The notes under the pieces are model-generated. The model was not told where the DNA came from. It worked only from the letters and a program-made list of their open reading frames with translations, and searched no databases. DNA of 40,587 nucleotides from Cryomorphaceae bacterium. Lineage in GTDB: Bacteria > Bacteroidota > Bacteroidia > Flavobacteriales > Schleiferiaceae. The position numbers and the translations under genes are program-made. Numbering within the stretch: position 1 is the first letter of the stretch; every line of letters begins with the position of its first letter. Location: NCBI GenBank assembly GCA_020832345.1, contig JAFIEY010000145.1:1-40587 (forward strand), read 5' to 3'. This document shows positions 1 through 7,020 of this stretch, one piece after another.

Positions 1-138
1 CCACTCTAAAAAGGATGATTTCAATCAAAATCGACGCGGAGGGGATTTTTGAGCCGGAGCTAACCAGCTGTTAGTGAGGATTCAAAAATCTACCGACAAG
101 GAAGATTTTGGCAGAAAGGGACTTTTTAGAGCAGACTC
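1..138 (+). repeat. Palindromic MITE/REP-like element, copy A (window-edge, lacks first 4 nt)
   Basis: The copy starts 4 nt inside the element and ends at GACTC (134-138). It matches copy G (40453-40587) at all but two of 135 aligned positions. It contains the inner stem GATTTTTGA(G)/TTCAAAAATC and the apical CTAAC/GTTAG hairpin. Its right terminal repeat supplies the last four codons and the TAA stop of the minus-strand AlbA_2 gene, so it has inserted into, or fused with, that coding region. The seen facts are the repeat match and the palindrome; mobility is inferred. Confidence 0.9.
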
Positions 139-953
139 AAAGTTTCTTTTATCATAAAAGGTACAGGGCCTGAGATTGGTGAAATTTCTTTGAACTCAGG
201 ATCGTTAGTTCCTTTAGGAAAAAAGACAATTTCTACTCGTGTGTATGGAAAAAATTTTTCTGGTTTTTCAGCAAACATCATTATTGCTATGTTTCGCGGA
301 AACAATTGCTCTGGAGGCCCTGACAGCAATTCCATCTGAGCTAAAATATCTGATTTGGAGTGAGTTTCTGACCAATCTTGTAATCTGCTTTTTGTAATGC
401 GTAAGTGGTCTTTTAGCAAGGTAAAGGAAATATCATTTAAAGAAGCGTCTGTATTTGCACGATCGTCAAATGGAACTTGATTGGCCAAACTAATTAATTC
501 CTCTCGTTCTTGTTTTCCCGCTTTTACAGAGCTAGCGTATTTGCGTATGTAGTAATGGTATTCTTTCTTTTTTGCAGTTATATCTTTAGGAACTTCATAA
601 GGACGGTTTGAACCACCGGGAATCCAAAGTACGATGACTATTTTACCGTCTAACTCCTCAATTTCCAATTTAGCATGATAAACAGGACGAATGAGATTAT
701 TAAGTCCAATCATTTGTTGCTGAATGGAATCAATTATATGCTTAGAAATCCCCTTTATTGGTCGAACCGGTATGCCCTCTTTGGCTTGGACACCCACAAC
801 TATGTATCCCCCACCGATATTACTGAAATCATTAGCAAAGGCACAAATAGATCGATAAATGGCCGGTGGATTCCACCCTTCTTTATATTCTATGCGGTCA
901 TTTTCTACAGACTTTCCACTCAATAAATTTTCTATGTTTATGGGAATAGGCAT
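126..953 (-). pseudogene. Truncated AlbA_2 (Schlafen-type) ATP-binding protein
   Basis: The 275-aa product resembles the N-terminal half of AlbA_2-domain, COG2865-type ATP-binding proteins. Family features visible are an IEYKEGWNP segment (residues 21-29), the CAFAND and GGGYIVVGV core (37-55), and IPGGSNRPYEVP further on. Relatives are usually about 450-550 aa and continue with an ATPase-like fold and a winged-helix C-terminus. Here the reading frame runs into palindromic repeat copy A just after a GPVPFMIKET segment, and the last residues (LSLL) plus the stop are encoded by the repeat's terminal inverted repeat. The remainder may lie beyond position 1. The start at 953 is the only ATG ahead of the conserved domain. 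Members are often annotated as transcriptional regulators or linked to defence loci, but this gene's role is unknown. A shortened but expressed protein cannot be excluded. Confidence 0.7.
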
Positions 954-1078
954 TTGGCTTGTAGGCTAGTTTTTGGGTTAATATCCTGTATTATAATTGT
1001 CAAGAAACAAATAAGTGGTTTATTATGGTGCAAGGTAAGGAATTTTGTTTAATATTGATATTTCGAAGATAGAGATTA

Positions 1079-1219
1079 AGTCTGCACCAAAAAGTCCCTT
1101 TCTACCAAAACCTACTTTATCGATAGACTTTAGAATACTCACTAACATAAAGTTAGCTCCGGATCAAAATTCCCCTCCGCGTGGATTTAAATTAAAATCA
1201 TCCTTATAGGAGATAAATC
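1079..1219 (-). repeat. Palindromic element, copy B (decayed, reverse orientation)
   Basis: This full-length but diverged copy runs on the minus strand. Recognisable blocks in plus-strand order are AGTCTGC, AAAAGTCCCTTTCT, CTCACTAACA, AGTTAGCTCCGG, CCCCTCCGCGT and AAAATCATCCTT. Its right terminal repeat is badly eroded. Copies A and B flank the truncated AlbA_2 gene in inverted orientation. It is the oldest-looking copy in the window judging by mismatch density. Confidence 0.8.
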
Positions 1220-1773
1220 AATACTTAAACTTTGAGTCCTTTTTAGACATGAATATAAGCTAGCCATCGACCAATAAAACAACCCCTTACTGGTTTTAAA
1301 CAGATATACACCCAATGAGGTGCTACATGTGCCTCACCGGAAAAAAGTCCTTTTTCCATCCATATCAAAGCCTTGATAAACAAAAGAATACAAAAAAAAC
1401 ATGCAAGATACCTGCCAGTGGTGTTAGAACAACACCGCTCAATCAGGAGAGCAAGTATTATTCATATACAAAACCCTAAGTGTTTTCAATTTAATCTGAG
1501 GACTCGGGGTCAAGTGTTTGTTTTTCAAAAAGTATCCCAATATTGGGATGGTTTGTTTTGGTTTTACGTGGGGTGGTGCAGGTTGCAACTCAAAATAAAA
1601 TCACAACCATTCCCCCCAAAAAATTTTCGTGATTTTTTGCCCATATCACAAAATTATATAATGCTTAACTGTTTGCGAGTATAAATTTGCAGAGCAATAG
1701 TAATACTCACCAATTGTATGTAAAATGATTTTTTTAGAAGTTTCTATTTTATTTGTAACCCAATCCAAGTCGT
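1220..1773. other. Gene-poor intergenic stretch with several hairpins
   Basis: No convincing gene is seen here. The stretch holds a GGAAAAA/TTTTTCC hairpin (1339-1357), a 9-bp stem AGTGGTGTT/AACACCGCT with a 5-nt loop (1417-1439), and a perfect 16-bp palindrome ATCCCAATATTGGGAT (1534-1549). The palindrome could be a dimeric regulator's operator, but it lies about 225 bp ahead of the TetR gene, so the link is speculative. The region is AT-rich and ends at the export operon. Confidence 0.4.
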
Positions 1774-2487
1774 ATGGAAGAACTCTTTAAAGGCATTCGC
1801 ATCGACGTAGATGCGAATATTTACGTGAAGGACCCCTATTCTTCTGACATAGGCAAATTAATCGTTGGTAAAGGCATCGATGTTTTGCTCGAACTTGGTT
1901 TAGAATCTTTTACCTTTAAAAAGCTAAGTGAACAAATCGGAACTACCGAAGCGAGTATTTATCGGTATTTTGAAAATAAACACAAACTCCTGCTCTACAT
2001 CAACGCTTGGTACTGGGGGTGGATGGAGTATAATTTGATGTTTATGCTTAGTAATGTGGAAAGTCCAGAAGACCAATTGGAACGCTCCCTTGACTTGCTT
2101 GTCAATGGTTCCAAAGTTACCCGCCACGACATGATTGACGTGATTAAACTTCAGGATCTCATTGTAGAAGAATCGGTAAAAGCATACTTTACCAAGGAAG
2201 TAAATGAGGAATATAAAAAGGGATTCTTTCAGCGCTTCCACCGGTTTGTCAAACGAATTACCGATATTATCTCAAATCTTAACCCCAAATTCCCCTACCC
2301 CAATTCTTTGTCAACTTCATTAATCGACAGCATCCATCAACAAAAATACTATCAACGCCACCTACCCTTTCTTTCAGATTTATCCAAAGAAAAGGAGAAC
2401 GGAATGGAGTTTTACCGTAGGTTTGTCCACGGGCAGTTGTGTTACCAACCAAATATTTCGGATGTTAAGTTGAAAACAAAATCCTAA
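1774..2487 (+). CDS. TetR/AcrR-family transcriptional regulator
   Basis: The 237-aa protein has an N-terminal TetR-type helix-turn-helix at about residues 46-70, with the typical phrase FTFKKLSEQIGTTEASIYRYF followed by NKHKLL. Its larger C-terminal helical part would bind a ligand and form the dimer. It is the first gene of a same-strand run with the ABC, HlyD and TolC genes, and the next start is only 18 nt after its stop, so it probably controls this export operon. The ligand cannot be told from sequence. The start is the first ATG of the frame; about 25 residues precede the HTH domain, slightly longer than usual. Confidence 0.88.
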   Translation: MEELFKGIRIDVDANIYVKDPYSSDIGKLIVGKGIDVLLELGLESFTFKKLSEQIGTTEASIYRYFENKHKLLLYINAWYWGWMEYNLMFMLSNVESPEDQLERSLDLLVNGSKVTRHDMIDVIKLQDLIVEESVKAYFTKEVNEEYKKGFFQRFHRFVKRITDIISNLNPKFPYPNSLSTSLIDSIHQQKYYQRHLPFLSDLSKEKENGMEFYRRFVHGQLCYQPNISDVKLKTKS

Positions 2488-2505
2488 AAAAACGCTTAAT
2501 CCTTT

Positions 2506-4200
2506 ATGGAAGCTCAATCTAATTATATTGTTCCGCTCAAACGGTTTTGGGGCTTAATCACCGCTGAAAGATTCAATATTTACCCCATATTCTTTTACGC
2601 CATCATCAATGGTGTGATTGTCCTGGCGTTACCACTGGGAATTCAAGCCATTTTAAATTTCGTCTTGGGAGGGAGATTATCCACCTCATGGGTGCTATTG
2701 GTCATTTTGGTAACCTTGGCACTGGCTTTTTCCGGTTTCTTGCAAATCAGTCAGTTATACCTTGTTGAGAAACTACAGCAAAGGGTTTTCGCAAAATCAG
2801 CCTTTGAGTTTGCCTACCGAATTCCCCGAATGAAATTATCCAAATTGGTGGGGAAATATCCGCCCGAACTGGTCAATAGGTTTTTTGATACGGTCAATAT
2901 CCAGAAAGGATTGTCCAAACTCCTCATGGACATGACCACTGCCCTATTGCAGATTTTCTTCGGTTTACTCTTACTCAGTGTCTATCATCCCTTTTTCGTC
3001 GCTTTTAGTTTGGTGCTTATTTTCTTTGTCTATTTGTTATTTCGGGCAACCAGTCCACGTGGTATGCTGACCAGCCTAAAGGAATCTTCATCAAAATACG
3101 AAGTAGCCTTTTGGCTTGAGGAAATGGCCCGCACGCTGGGCACCTTCAAGCTGGCCGGAAAAACCGTACTTCCCGAAGATCGCGTCAACAAACTCACCGA
3201 AGCCTATGTCGATAATCGACGGGCACATTTTAAGGTGCTCATCCGACAATACATCATCATGATTTCCTTCAAGGTGTTGATTGTCGGAACTTTACTTGTT
3301 ACAGGAAGCATCTTATTGATCAATGAGGAAATCAGTGTGGGCCAATTTGTCGCCGCGGAGGTCATCATTATTTTGGTGTTGGGCAGTATTGAAAAATTGA
3401 TTCTCACCCTAGAAACGGTTTACGACACGCTGACGGCTACGGAAAAAGTGGGGCAAATCATGGACATCGAATTGGAAGAATCCGGCAACATAGATCCTGA
3501 ATCAGAAAGTCGTAACAAGTATTCCATTGAGTTTAAAAATGTTTCCTTTACCTATCCGGGAACAGAAAAACACATTCTCAAAAAAATATCTTTCAATATT
3601 CGGGGTGGTGAAAAGGTTGTCATAACCGGATCGGTTGGTGCCGGAAAATCGACTCTACTGCAATTGATTGGTGGGCTATACGACAATTATACCGGTGAAA
3701 TTTTTATCAATGGTATTCAAATGAAGCTATTGGACATGAAAGCCCTTCGAACCTATATCGGTGATAGCATGTCGCAACAAAATATTTTCAGGGGAACCCT
3801 CCGAGAAAACATCACTTTGGGAAGACCCGATGAAAGCGGAGAAAACTTAAAAACCAGTCTTGAACTGACAGGTCTAAACAAATACGTGAAGCAACTTGCA
3901 CACGGTTTGGACGAAATGCTTTTACCGCAAGGCATGATGATTCCAAACGATATTGTCCGCAAGATCATCCTTGCGAGGTCACTGTATTACAAGCCCAGTC
4001 TGGTGTTGCTCGAATCTCCAATAACGCAGCTTTCTCCGGTGGAAAAAAACAATATGCTGGATTACACCTTTAGTCAGGAATATACCATGCTGGCCGTAAG
4101 CGAAGATCAGGAACTGATTAAAAGAGCGGATCGCATCATAGAATTGAAAAACGGTAAAATTACTTTTGACGGTGATTTATCAAACTATCAATCCCGATAA
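2506..4200 (+). CDS. ABC transporter (TM + ATPase half-transporter) with degenerate ATPase motifs
   Basis: This 564-aa protein has the exporter half-transporter layout: a transmembrane domain (about residues 22-310, five to six hydrophobic helices) followed by an ATP-binding domain (about 340-560). It sits directly before HlyD and TolC genes, so it is probably the inner-membrane part of a type I-like tripartite exporter. Walker A is intact (GSVGAGKST, 375-383) and a Q-loop Gln is plausible at 424. The other motifs have decayed. The signature LSGGQ reads IPNDI (479-483). The Walker B/catalytic pair DE reads ES (503-504). The D-loop reads TQLS (507-510). The H-loop His is Glu533. The fold seems intact and the frame is open, so this is not a simple pseudogene. 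As a homodimer it would have two abnormal sites. The substrate is unknown. Confidence 0.88.
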   Translation: MEAQSNYIVPLKRFWGLITAERFNIYPIFFYAIINGVIVLALPLGIQAILNFVLGGRLSTSWVLLVILVTLALAFSGFLQISQLYLVEKLQQRVFAKSAFEFAYRIPRMKLSKLVGKYPPELVNRFFDTVNIQKGLSKLLMDMTTALLQIFFGLLLLSVYHPFFVAFSLVLIFFVYLLFRATSPRGMLTSLKESSSKYEVAFWLEEMARTLGTFKLAGKTVLPEDRVNKLTEAYVDNRRAHFKVLIRQYIIMISFKVLIVGTLLVTGSILLINEEISVGQFVAAEVIIILVLGSIEKLILTLETVYDTLTATEKVGQIMDIELEESGNIDPESESRNKYSIEFKNVSFTYPGTEKHILKKISFNIRGGEKVVITGSVGAGKSTLLQLIGGLYDNYTGEIFINGIQMKLLDMKALRTYIGDSMSQQNIFRGTLRENITLGRPDESGENLKTSLELTGLNKYVKQLAHGLDEMLLPQGMMIPNDIVRKIILARSLYYKPSLVLLESPITQLSPVEKNNMLDYTFSQEYTMLAVSEDQELIKRADRIIELKNGKITFDGDLSNYQSR

Positions 4201-4202
4201 CC

Positions 4203-5543
4203 ATGCTAAACGTCGTTCAGAAAAGTAAATCCATTGGGACTGAAAAAATTGCGCACCAAAGCAGCTTTCGCAAAACCTTGGTGGGCAATCAGGCCAAAAA
4301 ACAAATGCGCATCCTTCTCGGCATGGGGGTGTTTTTTATTGTATTTTTATTTCTACCCTGGACACAGAATACCCGCGCAAGGGGAATGCTTATTGCCCTG
4401 GAACCGGAAAAACGTCCACAAACAATTCATTCCATAATTGCCGGCAGAATAGAACATTGGTACGTTCGTGAAGGTGATTTTGTCAGAAAAGGCGATACCA
4501 TCCTTTTCCTCTCGGAAACTCAGGATCAATTTATGGATCCCGAGTTATTGCGCAGAACACGGATGCAAATCGATGCCAAAAAAGCCTCGGTAATGGCGTA
4601 TGACCAAAAAATTTCCGCAATGGAAAGACAGGCAGACGCTTTGCGAAGAAACAGGGTTTACCGCATGGAGCAAGCCGACAATCGAATTATTCAAGCGCGA
4701 TTACAAGTAGCGTCTGATAGCATTTCGTTCGAAGCATCCAAAATAAACTTCGACATCGCCAAAAGGCAATTTGAACGAAGCCAAAAGCTTTTGGAAGACG
4801 GACTAAAATCTCTGACCGAAGTGGAAGTGCGCAACAACGCCTTTCAACGCGAGCAGGTAAACATTATATCCTCTGAAAACCGGCTAATCAGCAGCAGAAA
4901 TGAATTGCTTACCGCCATGATTGAAAGGAACTCCATTGATGTGGATTTTAAAAATCAATTGGCCAAAATTGAATCAGATATTTTTACGACCATTTCCAAC
5001 AAACTGGAAACCGAGGTGGAGGTGACAAAGTTGGAAAACCAATACAGTAATATTGCAGTCCGTGCGGGCAACTATTACGTTCTTGCACCCCAGGACGGAT
5101 ATTTGACCCAGGCCATTCAGGTTGGAATAGGAGAAACCATAGAACGCGGGGCCCGTATTGCCAGTATTTTACCGGCGGATTACAGCATTGCAGCAGAGGT
5201 CTATATCGATCCTATTGATCTGCCTCTGGTAAAACGCGGGAACAAAGTGCGTTTCATATTCGACGGATGGCCGGCCATCGTGTTTTCCGGCTGGCCTCAA
5301 GTGAGCAACGGAACATTTGGAGGTGTGGTACACGCCATCGACAACTTCACCAGCGCGAACAACCGCTATCGCGTATTAGTCACTCCCGATCCGGAATGCA
5401 CTGCCTGGCCGGAGCCACTGCGGATAGGTACGGGTGCAGAAGGCATCATGCTCTTTAACGATGTGCCCGTATGGTACGAAATATGGCGACAACTCAACGG
5501 ATTTCCACCTGATTTTTACAAACAGGATTTTATCATTAAATGA
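4203..5543 (+). CDS. HlyD-family periplasmic adaptor (membrane fusion) protein
   Basis: The 446-aa adaptor should link the inner-membrane ABC subunit to the TolC channel. A short cytoplasmic N-terminus is followed by one membrane helix (residues 36-53). Next come a first lipoyl half-motif (about 76-103, GRIEHWYVREGDFVRKGD), a long helical coiled-coil hairpin (about 115-280), a second lipoyl half (YVLAPQDGYLTQAIQVGIGE), and a beta-barrel domain rich in valine and glycine. It begins 2 nt after the ABC stop codon and the TolC start follows its stop by 1 nt, so translation is probably coupled. The C-terminus has a tryptophan-rich tail (PVWYEIWRQLNGFPPDFY) that I do not recognise as a usual HlyD feature. 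Confidence 0.9.
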   Translation: MLNVVQKSKSIGTEKIAHQSSFRKTLVGNQAKKQMRILLGMGVFFIVFLFLPWTQNTRARGMLIALEPEKRPQTIHSIIAGRIEHWYVREGDFVRKGDTILFLSETQDQFMDPELLRRTRMQIDAKKASVMAYDQKISAMERQADALRRNRVYRMEQADNRIIQARLQVASDSISFEASKINFDIAKRQFERSQKLLEDGLKSLTEVEVRNNAFQREQVNIISSENRLISSRNELLTAMIERNSIDVDFKNQLAKIESDIFTTISNKLETEVEVTKLENQYSNIAVRAGNYYVLAPQDGYLTQAIQVGIGETIERGARIASILPADYSIAAEVYIDPIDLPLVKRGNKVRFIFDGWPAIVFSGWPQVSNGTFGGVVHAIDNFTSANNRYRVLVTPDPECTAWPEPLRIGTGAEGIMLFNDVPVWYEIWRQLNGFPPDFYKQDFIIK

Positions 5544-5544
5544 T

Positions 5545-7020
5545 ATGGGAATAAAACCTAAATTAATCCTTCCGAAAATAAATATAAACTTGCTCAATGG
5601 GTTATCTCCCTCAAGGCATGTGCGTAATATCGTTTTGATTGCGATACTCTTCTTTTCCAATCGGATGGTGGCACAACAAGAAAAAATCCTTGAGTACAAC
5701 ACTTTTGTACAGTGGGTTGCTACAAACCATCCTCTGGCCAGACAAGCTGCCTTAACTGCACAAATCGGATCTGCTTCCGTTACGGCAGCCCGCGGTTTTT
5801 TTGATCCCATTGCCTATGCCACTGTGAATCATAAAACCTACAACGAACTCAATTATTACCAACGGGAAATGGCCGGCGTTGATATCCCTACCTACGGCGG
5901 TGTTTCTTTTCACGGCAGTTTTGAACGCAATAGCGGGCAATACCTCAACCCGGAAAAAACAGTGCCCACAGGTGGATTGGCCACCGTTGGCGCACGGCTA
6001 AATATCCTACAAGGACTGATGATAGACCAACGTCGTCTCGCGCTATGGCAGGCAAAAGCTTTTGAAAGGCAGTCGATTGAAGAGCAACGCATAGCGCTCA
6101 ACAACTTGTATCAGGATGCTGCAAATGTATATTGGGAATGGGCGCTCAGTGTGGAAAATTATCGCGTATTGGAACAAGGTCTCGCGGTGTCCATGCAGCG
6201 ATTCGTAGGCATTCGATCCTCCTTCCTGCAAGGGGAGCTTCCCGCCATTGATACAGTGGAAGCTTATGGGCAATTACAAAACATTAGCAACCAACTCAAA
6301 GATCAAGAAGCCCGGATGTATTCACTGCGCCAATTGGCCTCTACTTTTACCTGGAGCGATGAAGGTGCGCCCATGGACATAGATGGGGCAACCTTTCCAC
6401 AACCCATGCGAAACATCGACCCACAACTTTTTACGGAGGAGTTACTGGCCTCCATCCCAGATCATCCACTACTAAAAAGCCTTGACCAGGAAAGGGAAAT
6501 TCTCGATTTGGAGCGCAGGTGGAAAACCGAACAATTAAAGCCCACACTTTTTGTCCAGTACAATTTTCTCGGCGCGTCTGTGGGTGAATTTGAGCAACAC
6601 GGCTTTTTTGAAAACAATTATACCCTTGGAGGTGGATTTTCGATTCCCCTATTTCTGCGCAGAGAAAGGGGAAACTTACGTATTACCAAAGCCAAACTGG
6701 AACAAGTTGAACTCGATATTGCCAATACCAAGGCGCAACTTACGGCCAACCTACGCGGAGAAATCAACCAATTGAGAATTAATACGGAGCAACTTACCAT
6801 CAATGCAGAAAACGTCAGGGCCCTAGAACGACTTTTATCCGGTGAGGTGCAACGCTTTGATATTGGGGAAAGTTCTATATTTCTAATCAACAATCGGGAA
6901 AATGCCCTATTACAGGGGCAGATCACCCAAAATCGCGTACGGGCCCAATGGCTCATTACCCGTGCAAAAGTACTCAACGCAGCCGGTAAAGCCTGGGAGG
7001 AGTTAATTGAAGCGGATTAA
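5545..7020 (+). CDS. TolC-family outer-membrane efflux protein
   Basis: About 491 aa. The product has the long amphipathic helices with regularly spaced Gln, Glu and Ala expected of TolC, with segments such as YQDAANVYWEWALSVENY and a C-terminal helix pair. It is the outer-membrane channel of the TetR-ABC-HlyD-TolC operon. I chose the ATG at 5545, one base after the HlyD stop. A longer in-frame start at 5434 would overlap HlyD by 110 nt and gives no extra recognisable sequence. From 5545 the protein starts with a basic stretch and then a hydrophobic segment (NIVLIAILFFSNRMVAQ) that looks like a signal peptide with an unusually long n-region. The last 18 nt overlap the convergent DUF5686 gene, so no separate terminator lies between them. 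Confidence 0.88.
   Translation: MGIKPKLILPKININLLNGLSPSRHVRNIVLIAILFFSNRMVAQQEKILEYNTFVQWVATNHPLARQAALTAQIGSASVTAARGFFDPIAYATVNHKTYNELNYYQREMAGVDIPTYGGVSFHGSFERNSGQYLNPEKTVPTGGLATVGARLNILQGLMIDQRRLALWQAKAFERQSIEEQRIALNNLYQDAANVYWEWALSVENYRVLEQGLAVSMQRFVGIRSSFLQGELPAIDTVEAYGQLQNISNQLKDQEARMYSLRQLASTFTWSDEGAPMDIDGATFPQPMRNIDPQLFTEELLASIPDHPLLKSLDQEREILDLERRWKTEQLKPTLFVQYNFLGASVGEFEQHGFFENNYTLGGGFSIPLFLRRERGNLRITKAKLEQVELDIANTKAQLTANLRGEINQLRINTEQLTINAENVRALERLLSGEVQRFDIGESSIFLINNRENALLQGQITQNRVRAQWLITRAKVLNAAGKAWEELIEAD

Noticed and set aside
1534-1549. Confirmed TetR operator
   Set aside because: The palindrome is perfect but about 225 bp from the gene; there is no second site or promoter overlap to support it, so it is kept as a note only.
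1373-1684. 103-aa plus-strand ORF in the gene-free region
   Set aside because: Composition is irregular, there is no recognised domain, no ribosome-binding or promoter signal, and it runs through the hairpins and the palindrome. Treated as chance.
5434-5544. Longer N-terminus for the TolC protein
   Set aside because: The extension overlaps HlyD coding sequence in another frame and has no family similarity; the ATG at 5545 right after the HlyD stop is preferred.
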